A DNA stretch of 64,000 nucleotides from Stichopus chloronotus (Eukaryota > Echinodermata > Holothuroidea > Aspidochirotida > Stichopodidae), in the NCBI GenBank assembly GCA_021234535.1, contig CM037843.1, positions 18,569,911-18,633,910 of the forward strand, given 5' to 3'. The position numbers and the translations under genes are program-made. The notes under the pieces were generated by a model that did no database searches, was not told where the DNA came from, and saw only the letters and a program-made list of their open reading frames with translations. This document shows, in pieces, positions 50,701 to 63,634 of the stretch. Every line of letters starts with the position of its first letter. Positions within the stretch are counted from its first letter, which is position 1.

Positions 50701-53700
50701 GATTCCACAAACAGTAACATTCGGTTGGGATGCAAATTAGACATGTTTATGATCTTTAAAACTGTGCAAGACTGAAATGAATTCTGATATCTAATAATAG
50801 AATGAATAAAATGAGTACACATAGGGACGCACCAATATCTTCGTAATCGTATTTCTCTACTACAATTAGCTTATGACTTATCGTTGTTATACTCATTTAC
50901 ATTTTCATAACCACGGAAAAACCAGAACACGAGATTGCAATGATTGCTAGTTAAAAGCGGCTTGATTTTTTACGTTTGCTGCCCAAATCATAGGAGAATC
51001 TTCGTTGGTTGCATCCTTCATGACGTTCCAAGACTGAGAGGCACGCCTACAGTTAACCTGAAACAAAAGTACGAGTTCAGATATGTTCAACTTCGAGAAT
51101 TTATTATGAGTTCATGTGGTTGTGAACAATTGGTTCATCGACGAATAACTTACAAATTTAATTCAGACATTACTGACTTCTTTTCCTTTCAAAACAGCAG
51201 TCTTCGCATTATGAAACTTTGAGATAGTGGCACACTGATAGGTGATAGATCCTAAACTTTTTCCACAATATAAGGAGGAACATTAGAGGAGATACCGAGA
51301 TTGGTAATTGCTGCTATACTGTGGTATGATTTCAATACCTTCAAATAATTTAAAAATAATTGCAGTCTCGTCAGAATCAAAACTATCGTTGCTGCGATCG
51401 CTTAGTGTCTTATGTGTACTCAGAGAGTAAAGTACTCTCAATACGTGGAGGACCTGACATCATCAGTGACTGTCCAAGATTAGATTTCGAATTTTTCTTT
51501 AAAAGATTTCTCTTGTTGGTGTTACGAAACGAATTACATTACAGTTGCCGCTTATCACCTTTTTTTCAACACAGATACTTTTGAAATTATTAAAAGTAAA
51601 ATTAGAGAAATGCGTTGATTGCATTGACCATTACCATACTTTGTGTTGCATTGTAAGTAAAATCCGTTCTTCTCTGTAATTCGTATAAGACGTAATCCGT
51701 CGACACCACCTCAATAGCTTCTTCATCATCATACCTATAGATCACGTTTGACAATATTATACATATATATTCCTGATTCCAGACCGACAATGATGTTTGA
51801 ATATTTGCAAGTAATCCTAACGTAATCCAATAGTGTTGAAGTTGTTACACTCAACAGAAGTTACGTATGTGGGATTGCATAACATGTAAAATTTTATGCA
51901 AGAATTTCAAAGCAAATTTTTACAGAAAAACAGCTTTAAGGCATTTAAAGATTTCTTTTCCAAAAGGAAACTCACTCGTAACTGTTGTTAACGTGTGCCG
52001 ACTTTCTTGATTTAATATGATCGAAAATACACATCACTACCATAGGGGTGGCTTACTCTGAAGCCAACACCTTTCTTTTACACAAAGGAATAATCAGTAC
52101 GGTCCTGAGCTTGGTTTCTCATTTCCTGCCCGGAATCAGAGTAGGGTTCTAAGGAAGCAATTACATACCGTTCAACATAAAACCCCCTTCAATTTTCATA
52201 AATTTAACAAAACTCATTCAAGGCCTAAAAATGGTCAATCGTAATCTGTCGGCTTATTTTCAAACCAAATTTCCTCTTCGTAAACGATTTCGTTCCTACC
52301 TCTACCACACCTCGTACCACGGCCAAATGACGGCAATATTACGACGAACGATCATGAAAGATCGAACAAATTTTGAACATATGATCAACTGACAAAACTC
52401 GCAATGTACCGCGATTTTTTTTTTTTTCTAAATTTGCAGAGTACAGAGTCCCTGCTACATCAACGACGGTAGAGCCTCTCCTTCAATGTCCCTGCTATGA
52501 TGTCATCGGCCAATCGGAGTATAATCCATGGTGAAAAGGGGCATTATAACCTACCACTGTGGTTCCCTGCAACAGCGCACGGCTTCATTGCACTACGCAT
52601 GCAGCAACAAGTTGAAAAACAGGTTGACGGAAAGTGTCCAACATACTTACAAATGCACAACTGGTTTCAAAGTCGCTTTGTGAGAAGCAATGAGAGGGCA
52701 TCCGTATTCATTCTTATCTAAGTTTACTATCTGTAAAAAGAGAAATACTAATCTATAGCTCATGTACTCAGTTTAAGTAATGAGAAGCTACTCCTTGAAA
52801 TGTATCTGAAATGTTCTCAGATTGGCTGTATGAAATTTGTTCCTGTTGTTAAATTTATGTAGTTACACCTTTATTACCTTATTAACCAAATACCTTGTTT
52901 ATCACAAATCTCGACTTTGCACTTTCTTACGGTTGATTCATCACATCAGGTGAAGTAGCTTTACATCGGTAAATATCGGAACAAATCCAAAATTACAGTT
53001 GCAATTAAACATAACAATAGTCACATTTTGGGTTAAGAGACATAATTACCCTTTCGCCAAGGCTCGTTTTGTCGTCTTCACCTGCGAATGCGTCACTAAT
53101 ACAGAAAAAGGAATGTAAAAAGACCAATAAACCTAGTACATGTCCAATAGTAATAACTCAGTGAAGACTTTCATTTACTCCTTTTCTTTCAATTACATAA
53201 TCTTTTATACTACTAACGGTTACTGTTGGATATATTTCTCCATAACAAAATTGTGGTTATTGGATTACTTTATGTAGTATAAATTAAAAATTTAATAAAG
53301 ATCATTGCATGACACTTAAGGAATTAGCAGAAATTAGAACTTCACCAGCTTACCTGGGTAGTATAAAGTTCTCGTAAGGGTTACACTCGGCAGGTTTTTG
53401 AACTCGCACATGACGTCCAGGTGGACAACCGAATGCAATGCGCGTGATCTGGGCCAAAAAAAAAAGAAGAAACACACACACAAATATTGCATCATTATTT
53501 TACGTTCCACCAATTCATACTCTTCAGAAATTTTTGATAAACTATTAATTGACATTTACAAACAAAGGATGTAATACCTTTGAGACTACATTATTCAACA
53601 CCAAGGAAATTACTATGGGAATTGAGAAAATCGAAAGAAGCGCGAGTGTAAGCTATTTCAAAATTGAGGGTGTTGACCACACAGAGGACGAGCTTCTGCG

Positions 53701-56700
53701 TTGTACTCTGTAATAGTGTACAGTGGAACATGATTCCTCCTACCATTTTCCGTTCTCCTATGCATGCCAGCCCAGTTTTTTCCGGCTCCATTTTAACAGT
53801 AAAGAAACCGGTCGCATCCCTCAAACTTTGATTGTAATTGACAGATTGGTAGAAATCCACAGCACTTTGAACGATGATAGACTGTGCAAGAAAAGAGTTA
53901 GACTCAGCAGAATGAACTCAGTTGTAACTTGAGACTTATTGAATTACAAAATGCAGTTACGAATACACGGGCTCGTAACTTTAATCAAAATATTGCCTAC
54001 AGATAAAGGTTTAAAGAGAAAACAAATTCAAATAGGTTATAGGTTTAATGCTCTCTTGCGAACTGACAATTTCACACAGTTTGAGGAAATTCAAATCAAA
54101 AAGGAACAACCCTTTCCACATAGCAACATGTGTCCAGGTTGAACGCTGTGTCGTGTATTTGTAGTTAAACAAACGTTTCGTTTCTAATTGATTTGGCCTT
54201 ATTACTGTTACAGATCCAAAACTACGATACTTCCAACAAAAAATGTGTGGGAAAGAAAGGAATGGTTACCCTCTTGTACCTAGTGGGGTTGTGACTGGAA
54301 ATTTGCAATTAGAGATGCAATTTACAGGCCGGCCGCCAGATGCTAGAGCGTCAAATACTTTGGAATTAATCAACAATGAAAACCAAAAAAGTCACAAGTG
54401 ATTGTTTCTGACTTGTTATTGAGCAGTTATGGTGTACGAATTAACTCCGATATGGATAAAGACCACCTTCCATCTTTGTTGTGAATTATGAAATGTAAGC
54501 TCGCTTTATACTCATCAACACTGAAAAAGAAGATTTGGTTTTCCCTTAATACTCAAGAGGAAAAATATGAAAAATATTCTAAAGTTTATGCAGTTAATTG
54601 AAATAAAGTATGGAAAGAAATGATGTTACATATCGGAAATACGACACGATACTCTCGGCCACTAGACGGTGTCGTCAGGCCGTCAGACGGTCTGTTTAAT
54701 TATGAGAATGACATGCTAACCTTATTTACCGCTTTCCGTCCACCACTGTATTCTACTTTCCTACTTTCCGTTACAGATACCGTGTTCTTTCTAGAATGAG
54801 TAACCTGGAAAAAACAGTGTCAATTTTCATTCATTTATTAATGGGGGTTTTGATGACTTCAAACAAAGTAAATTTAAGCGGTAAAACATGCCACGTAGCA
54901 ATGTCATAGAAAGACAGCAAAAGCTTCACTCTCTTAAATTTTGTCGGTGAAACGTAATATCTATTAAAAATGTGTAGGAATTCCTTGTAATGAGCCGTAG
55001 TCATTACCATACTTTTATAAGTTATCGAAATATGGTATTTATTTCGAAGTATCTCATCACATAAAAAAGACACAGATAAGTTAACTTTTGCTTATAAAAT
55101 AACAATTTCAACTCACGACGATTGTGTTGAACACTTTTGACTCAAACGTTAATCGAGACCAAAGAGAAAGATTTTCGTTCCTGTCTAGATAGTACAAAGC
55201 TTTCAATCCTGTCATCGTCTCGAATTTTACGAACTATGAAGAACAAAATCAAACACTACTTGTCGAAATTGTTTGTATTGTATTCCAAAGCAGTATCAGA
55301 TTGGGTACACACCGGTAGGATGACGGATATACCAGTACACAATGCGTTACAAATTTGTTAAAAGGATGTGCGATAGCAAAGTTTAATGTATTTATAATAT
55401 TTCCTGATTTGTTTGTCTACTTTGGCTGATTAAAGATGTCTGCAAATGTGACAATGCAACTAATGCATCATTACAGTGTTGAACATCTAGTCAGTCAAAC
55501 AGAAAATGTCATAGTTAATTTTACACAGTGTGCAATTTACTAGTATTGCAGAAGTAATGAAAATCACCACCCTTAAAACAAGTATATTCATGGATCTTAA
55601 TTTCAGAGATTTATGAAGGCAGCGCACAGAGTGCAAATGCGTCATGTTTCAAGAAAAATTGCTGAGCAGATTGCTGAAGGAAATAAGAACGTGTAAAGAA
55701 CACCTGACAAAACAACATCCTGCATTTGTTTAGAGTTTAACTCTAAATAATTACATAAATGCAACTCTAACTACAATTGAAAAAAAAAACGAACAGTGTG
55801 GGATGGTTTTTTAGGATCGAATATTGTCCGTCGGGGAAACATATTTTCTAAACATTTCAATAACATGGACCTAAATTAAATACCGATATTCAAATTCTTA
55901 CCTGACAAGATCTTTCTCCATGGTCGAATTGGAAAGCGTGATGAAGCTCTGCATTTCTAATGATGAGTTCTTTTGATGTATTATTTGAGCTATCCAGGTG
56001 ATTTATAAGTAAAATAACGAGTGTTAAACGTCTTGAAAACCGACGAAGACTCTCCTATACATAACGATAGTAATATCTATACTAAATTTAAGTACGTATC
56101 GCTGTCTTAATGTTGTGTCTCTTCAAACAACGTGAATAAAACCCCATTGGCGCCTTGCAAACTTCATCTTTAAAAACTTCGTAACTTACAGCTATGTGAT
56201 GAAACAACCGTGCCGTAACACACTGTGGCAATAACTTAGTATACGAAACCATGCGCTGATAACAAACAGAAAAGAAGTTAAAAAGGTGAGCGGTACAAAG
56301 TTGAAAAAAATGAATGGAGAAACTCAAAGGAAAAAGAAGAATGAAAAAAGGCTTGCCTTTGAGCCAATACAGAAAATACGGACCCCAAAAAGTCGCAATA
56401 CAGAAAACAGTCGGGCGGCAAGGGCGATATCTGCAGAATGTACACCAAAATTTGTAATTTTTTTTCATGGAACGCCGATCGTACAAATGTTATCTACATT
56501 GCGTGCATACCTTGTTTTACGAACGAAACGATACACAAACGACAACAGTAGATACAAACGAAAACAATGGGCACAAACCAAATCATTAGACACAAACGGG
56601 ACATTAGAAGCGACCAAATCACAGATAGTCAAAATAAGCCATTAAACACGATTGTTATAAAAAAAAAAAAAAAAACAGGTCTGAACGAACTGATGGTGAG

Positions 56701-59700
56701 ATATGCACGCGAAAGGAAATTAGTCTGACATCACCTGTTTGATTACGTAATTAAGTGTGATGATATATATTTACTACTATGTTTTGTACTCATCCTGCTT
56801 TGAGAGGTTTACTGGTATATCAAGGATAAATTAAAGTTAGGCGGTTTTACTGACCTGCCTACACTGAGTTGTCTCGGTTATAAAATTCCTGATTTTTACG
56901 GGTTATGTTCTCAACCTACAATAACCATCGAGGTTGGAACATTTGTTATCCGATATATTACAAAACATTGTAGTAAATTCAATGAAGCAAAATGGTTGCG
57001 GGTAGACAATGTAGTAATGAAAATATAAGAGTTTGTGTCAAATGATTCGGTTTGTCGGTGTCTAATGATTTTGAATTTGAGTTCGTATTCCGTGTTCAGA
57101 ACTTGTAGAGTGAAGGATTTACTCCGAGGGCTGATTCACCGAATATCAAACGAACACAGAAACCAAATATTTATATAAATTGACTATTATGGAGCCCAAT
57201 ACGCGTCATGGTCTGGTAACTAGAACATAAAAGCATATTATGGTTTTGATGATGTAACCTCCAAGAGCCTAGCTGCTCGCAATATTAATACATAAGCAAT
57301 ATAAATTGGGCTACGACAAAATGACAGTTCCTTGACATTACACATAACAAGTATGAGATGCGTCCATGCTCTCATGTAATGTTTAATTAAAGCCAGAATC
57401 AGTTCTAATATTTGTTTTCTCAGCAAAATGTTTCATCACAACGTATTTTACAAAGAGGCATTCAAGTCCATGACATTTAAGAAAAGATTCTGATAATGTT
57501 CTAGCATACATAACATTATATATGCCCAAGGTTCTACGTTCAAGCTCTCTTTCTTGAGATACTTTGTTCGCAAAGCTTGCCAGTCTTTGGTCTCAGTCGT
57601 TTGATGTGGACGTGACATGACCTAAAAGAAAACAATTGTCTTCTTGTCCTAACCGTGCTTAATCAACATTTCTTTATAAGAGATCACTTCAAAATTTCGC
57701 ACTCGAGATATTGTGTAGACACTTTCTACAATTTGACCTCTGCTGACCTCAAATGAAGCTCTACCTGAACCAAAAAACGGTAACTATTTGTGAACGATAT
57801 AATCCATTAAAAGACCACATACGAGTTCAGACTGGGTTTGTATTCTTGAAATATTGTTTACAAATATTTTTTTTCTAAATTGTTTTCACAGTTTGAAATC
57901 CGCTGACCTCAAATAACTTTGTATCTTCCCTAACGGCTCTTGCACCTAATGAATCAATGTTGCATATATTAGATCAGTGCAAAGTTGCCCTCTTCAGATG
58001 AGTGTGTCCACAAGGTTGTTACAGTTTGATCACTGCTGACCCCAAATGACTATTGATCTCCAAAAGCTGCAGAGATATTGCACTAAATATAACCGACATG
58101 ACTAAAACGCACTTTAAATATGAAATCAGTTCAAGCTTGCGGTCTTGAGATATTGTGTCTACAAGTTTTTCACAATCTGATCTCTCCTGACCCTCAGATT
58201 AAAATCAATAGGATTCTTGCACTTAATATCGTGCATATACATATCAAACATAAGATTAGTCCAAGCGTCTGTTCTTTAGATATCATGTTTACATTTAAAG
58301 CGTCAGAAATACATGCACACACGCTTACCCATCCACACCTTCACACTGACATCGTGATCCATATGTTACGATTATCAACTGAAAAATTCATTCTAATTGT
58401 ACTCTGTGAAATAACACTCTACACTAGGAAGATTATCATAATAAACGATCGTTAGTTAACGCACTCTCCCGCATAAACTCCGTAATCCTTATTTAGTTTT
58501 CTTGTTCAGATAAAAGTCGCGAAGTATTATTTACCTCGAATAAAGTATACTCCTGCATTACGCCACTGTATAAGCTCCCCGTTGACAGTTGAACGAAAAC
58601 GTTGTCTGAGCAAACTTCAACGCTGTCTACATCATGGTAATAAGCTTTGCTGCGATTTGCATAAAATATTTCATTAAAAACGAGAATGCCTCTTTCGATA
58701 CCTGGAAAGAAATGTTATTAGATTATTATGATTAACCTCAGCAGGTTGGCAGTCTGGAATATATGGAAAATGGTGATTGTATTTATACTTCTTGAATGCA
58801 CACCATGGTCCCTACTGTAGTACTGACGTTACTGTGGTGTAGGCCTATATTCATACACAAATATACAAAGTGTGGTAAACCATGCTCCGTTTTCAATTGA
58901 TGTTTCACTACACTTAACAGACTGATATATTTTAATCACTTTGCTTTTAACCAAAGTATGTGCGCATGTAGGTGTGATATTGGCCCACAGATATTTTTTC
59001 GTACCTGCAAGTACAAGCCTATTCAATATATGTTCACTACAGGTTTACTATATAGTAAGTATACGATGGATAGCTTAAGATGTTCAACTGCATCCGGTAA
59101 GGCTCGTAAAATGCTCTCTCTATTCACAAAACTATTTTTTCTTTCAATTGAAAACATTTGTTATAGATTGTGATATATCGGGTGCAAAAACACAATTTTC
59201 TGATTTTTAACTTCAAGTTTGCCAGAAACCAAAATCTTGTTGTCCCAAATTACGACGTTGTCAATATTATTTCGGTAGTTCATCAACCGACAATCATCTG
59301 TAGAGTAAAATGTTAATAGAACAATATGGATCTTCAGAGAGTAACGTACTGTATGAACAAACTGTCTGCAAAATAGGTGAATTTGGTCTGTTCAGTATAT
59401 ATGAATTATGTGGCTAGAGAACCCGAACCACAAACCTGTTATTAATCATCAGTCTGTTGGCGACTTTCCCAGCAAGATTCATTAATTTGAATCATGATGC
59501 CTTGGATTATAAGTACTCTAAAGTGACCTATGTTCTTGGGCTCATAGACTTGTATTATGTGGAAGTATTGTATAAAATGTGCATCAAAGTAGGCCGACGT
59601 GTTCTAAGTTCTCAAAAAGAGACTGAGAATACCCTAATTATTAAACGGTGGGATCAACTGTTCACACCATTAACAACAGGAGATGATGTATGTAAATGAT

Positions 59701-62700
59701 ACAAATCTAGTCGCCTACGATTGTCGCAGTCGTATAGTCAGCCTGCCCCTGATAAGATGGCAATAAAATATTTCAAATAATTACCCGACAATTATCAGGC
59801 ATCAAAAATATTTTTTTCAACGGAGGACTCAAGTGCAAGCAATCACACGGTCTTCATAATATAAGGGACCGGGAATGGCTGTCAGGGGGGTTAAGCTGTT
59901 AATGGTATAACAACAACCCTATGATATGACCGGTATAGAACGATGATTAAACAATTTAGTAGAGTAACAAACGTTCATACATACTTAGAAAAAATCCTGA
60001 ACTCCGGTTGGCCCCTTTCAGTCAGGTGACCATGGGTTACCGGCTAGATAAACCACGAGGATAAACTACGTTTGATCACCGGCGGATGGATCCATCATTA
60101 CCATAGATCGGCAGTGTTTTTCAGTCTGCTATCTTACACCAAAACAATGACGTATACTATCACTAGTAATAGTGAAATAAGGTTCAATTTAGAGTTCGTT
60201 GACTAAATGTTAGACCTAACGTTAGGGCCTAAGCCTTCTGAAAAGTAAGATAGAAATTTACGTAAATCTAAACCATAAGTAAATATGGGTTGCAACAACA
60301 CACACAGTGATAATGCAAGTGTTAATTTTTCTGATGTTAATCTTACCTCTCTAAATTTCAGAGTTGTGTCGGGCGAAAGCTTTTTATGTTACACGTGTTA
60401 ATACACCGTCTATTGTTGGTTAACCTTTAATTATTTGTGAGCAAGGAGGTAATTTCGAACTACGGGGGAAGACACACAAATTGCCACTGTAAAGGATCAC
60501 CAGACATAGTTGCATAACAAAATAATGCAGCAGGGTTTCCTTATTCATCGACATGATGTTGATTTGCAAGACAATGTGAAAAGTTTTTTTTCAAACTTCC
60601 TCATGTTTAGTATCTTACTAAATTATTGAGATTACTGTGTGGCTACTTACGGACTGATAGACTTTCACTCCAAACAGCTGACCTTGTCCACTGTTCAGTT
60701 TTTAATTCGTAGCGAAGAATCAGAACGGTCCAATTCAAAATATGGTTTTCGACACAAAGTATCACATTGATGGCGTCAATATTTGCATTAAATCCTGATT
60801 CCATGATTGTAACCTTGAGCAGAGAAAAAAATGCATTATGTACTGACTTTGACGTTACTATATTTTAAATGAGTGTAACTTCGAAGACTTAACGATGTCG
60901 TAACTGATTTTCTAAATCAATTGTTTATGAAAAGGAAGTCTAGTCCCTTTTCAAAATAACCTACGACATAAAAGCTAAATGTAATCTTATTGGGTGAATC
61001 ACATATCGAGATTGATTGCAAAAACAGGATATGGTCGCCCTGATTCAGTGGAGAATAAGATCAAAACTAATTCAAGTGCAAAATTAGTTGTATTGAATAT
61101 GTACTTACGGTCATCATGCTCACATGTTGCATTGGGGTTTTGATTGCTCAGTGAAACGTTATACATTGCATTGAATCAAGTACGATCATGCCCGGCAACG
61201 TAAATTCAATTGAGGGATTTCTTTCAGAAATAACGGACTTGTGTGTGTTACAGCACGTAGCCAGGTGCACACTTTAGAACCACACTGCAGCACTTCAAAC
61301 GCAACCACACACTGAGACTATCAAGTAGGCTTATCATGTTTAGGCAATTACCATTGATTGCAATAACATCTCACTTGCTTTCGTTTCTATCCGACTATAA
61401 GAAATATGCCAACAAATATGGGTGAGCTTGATTTGAATGTTGTTATTGACTTAGCATAATCCATGTAATTGCATCTGGTGTTCTTTGTTTAAATTTAAAT
61501 ACAAAGAGGAAATATCCTAGAGAGACGAATATAGTAGTTTTTCTTGAGTGTTTGATTACGGAAGACATGGCTGTCATAATTACAGAATTATCATTAAATG
61601 TTACTGCTGTATACAACCAGGGAGCTGTAATTAGAAGGAGATACAATGGAAACTTTAATTAATGCAAATGAAGTGCAGATAAACTGAGTAGTCAGCTCAA
61701 AGGTATTTTTTTCTTTTATTCCATAGTTCCAGTTCCATACAATTTGTAGTACAACATCAGGTAAGTCTAATTCTTAAACAATTAGCTCGCTCACAACAAT
61801 GCTTTGAAAGTTAAGTTTGCACCGCCGACATTTTTAACGGCAGGTGGCATAAAACATAAAAAGACTATTTAACTAAAGTAAATAAATACTTTTAGTTCCT
61901 TCCTTAACAGGAAACGCATGCAAATGAGCGGAAGCGGCAAAAGTTTAATTTTTTGACAACTACGTGAGAAGTGTCCGAAATCTTCCTGAAAAAGCCTGAT
62001 ATAGCTTCTTTTTCATGTTTTCACATAACCTTAAATGTTATATTGTCATACGTGTCGAAAAGCAGAATAATTATTTTTCTGACGACTGGCAATGTTATGA
62101 CTGTAGGGAGGACTTCGTAGTCTGACTGAGATTGTAGCAGACGAAAAATACTACATTGTAACACTATTGAAAAACTCATAGGAAAGTCAAGAATGATGTT
62201 AAATACAGATTACTGTGTGACCTTGGCGGTACAAAGAGTTGTACTTCAAAGCGTTGTACCTCCTTCTAGTAACATCCACCTGATACAACATTCAGTATTA
62301 AATGGTCCTTAATTGAAAATCCTTGTTTGTTAACAAAATGCTTCTAGAAGAATTACTTTTACTGATAGCCCGAATATCTTGTCACATTCCGAAGGTTGAG
62401 TGAGATCTTAAAGGCCATGATATACTACCGTTCAATGGTTACATGTTAACTGCCTTACCTGAAAATCTCCACTGGTTAACATTTGGGTCAGGTCCTGAGG
62501 GATTTCAAGCTGACGGAACGTTGCGCCATCTTCAGTAACATATAACTGGGTTTCATTCCATGTCAGAATCATGTCTTTCGGTTTCTGCTAAAAGTAATAA
62601 CTTTGAAAATTACCTTGCTAACGAGAGCACTTTTTGTGAAGTGAAATAGTTTCCATCTACGTCATGGATTCTTACAATGACACTCACTGTTTTTTTTTTT

Positions 62701-63634
62701 TCGGAAAATATACATGAACAAACACATGCACGTTGTTCGTACAAGTATATTACGCAATTAAGTAAGAATGTATACATCGACTTACGTGCAAATGGTTGGA
62801 ACTAACACATGTTTCAGCGCCTCGTATTGACGTTAAACCCCGATGGTGCGAGTCTATTTTCAATAATGATATATAAAAAAAATATTTGGCATTCTTGAAA
62901 ATGTGTGCTCACTAGAAATATGACTTGAATGCTGCTACACTTGGGAACGAGTAACAGCGAAATTGGACGGTGATTGGGTTCAACTGTAATGTATGGCATG
63001 AACAAACTTAGACCAAATCAATCTGCAACTACATGTCAGTCGCAACTGTTTCACAGTTAAGAACTTTTCATCTGACTGAAACACATTGTCACAAATCAAA
63101 GTATGCTTCGAATTACCCCAGAAAATAAGAAAAGAGAGGGACAACACACCATTACGTTTTCCACAATTTTGTAGTACACTTAAAGAAATGTAACACATAC
63201 TGAGCAAGAGAGACAAAATGTTTAGCTTACAATTGCTTTATCGACAGAACGATCCGTCCAAAGAGCTTTAGAAAATAAATGTTTTTTTCCAGTAAAGATA
63301 GGCGACGTTTTTACAAGGCTTAATTGCTGAATACTTGCAATATCTCTGTTAATACTTTACAATTAGTTCTTTTGTGTAGTGTTTTCAGCTACATGAATTA
63401 GCATCCATGAGAAGATACGCATGTGAAAATTTATACCCATATATATGTTTGTTTAGGTTAATTCTTATTCATGAAGCTCCATGGAAAAAGTTAAAGAATA
63501 GTAGATGCACAACTCTACTTACCCTCAACAGAGTGGAACGTGCCATTTGTAGTCATGTAAATCAACGAACCAGACGCCGTGAGCAAGTACAATTTATCAG
63601 AAGTAAATGCAGCATCAACAAGAACGTCGCTTTC
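47765..63634 (-). CDS. CATSPERD/CATSPERE: CatSper auxiliary subunit, delta/epsilon type (18 exons, 5' end outside window)
   Basis: Exons in coding order: 63523-63634, 63231-63265, 62459-62584, 60651-60813, 59192-59297, 58952-59004, 58535-58701, 57538-57621, 56190-56222, 55902-56054, 53744-53881, 53354-53448, 51635-51734, 50974-51057, 50456-50616, 49188-49375, 48652-48734, 47765-47797. Phases agree throughout; 1914 bases give 637 residues plus stop. The first part (to about 254) is strand-rich, like the beta-propeller of CatSper accessory proteins. Then come FGCPPG, YVLYELQRRTDFTYN, NCRRASQSW, an NYRTCF motif, VVDPNYSFC, one TM helix (about 562-584) and an acidic tail. About nine N-glycosylation sequons support an ectodomain. 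This C-terminal order is that of CATSPERD/CATSPERE. The weakest junction is the donor at 59191 (GT|GTTTTT). Beta or gamma is less likely. Confidence 0.8.
49188..49375 (-). CDS. CATSPERD/CATSPERE: Auxiliary subunit transmembrane exon
   Basis: Encodes FCSLHTKFAVVVKG, a TNTTN sequon, the single membrane helix (LTLFILISFAVVTLSLGVA) and the basic start of the cytosolic tail (SFRKDHMEEWKRNQA). Acceptor TCTCTGCAG, donor GTGAGG. The preceding exon supplies DPNY, so the joined DPNYSFC signature crosses the splice. Confidence 0.85.
54214..54401 (+). other. Plus-strand coding-like segment in an auxiliary-gene intron (unproven)
   Basis: Opens after a good acceptor (TTACTGTTACAG), stays open for 61 codons (starting PKLRYFQQKMCGKERNGYPL) and ends at TGA, with AATAAA about 200 bases later (about 54602). 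No start, no recognised domain and no convincing upstream exon. A frame this short can be chance. Confidence 0.15.
56190..56222 (-). CDS. CATSPERD/CATSPERE: 33-nt microexon of the auxiliary subunit
   Basis: Flanked by TTGCCACAG and GTAAGT, in phase 0 at both ends, encoding CVTARLFHHIA. It joins KKESLN before it to ESLRRFSRRL after it without breaking the frame. Because its length is a multiple of three, skipping would also keep the frame, so inclusion is inferred only from its strong splice sites. Confidence 0.55.
57690..58300. repeat. About 150-bp minisatellite with paired TGACC half sites
   Basis: Four diverged units in an intron of the auxiliary gene. The anchor TGACCTCAAAT recurs near 57744, 57904, 58037 and 58188 (as TGACCCTCAGAT), each about 90 bases downstream of a GAGATATTGTGT-type block. 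In the first unit TGACCT-CTGC-TGACCT is a direct repeat with four-base spacing; the others keep the spacing with mismatches. Similar units are widespread in marine invertebrate genomes to my knowledge. Confidence 0.7.

Noticed and set aside
52497..52721. 74-codon plus-strand ORF with acceptor-like TTTGCAG upstream
   Set aside because: The frame after the acceptor stops before the ORF's own frame begins to look coding; no donor or partner exon identified.
61109..61146. Minus-strand exon-like segment with a strong GTAAGT donor
   Set aside because: With its nearest acceptor it is 38 bases, which would break the phase between the auxiliary-gene exons at 62459-62584 and 60651-60813.
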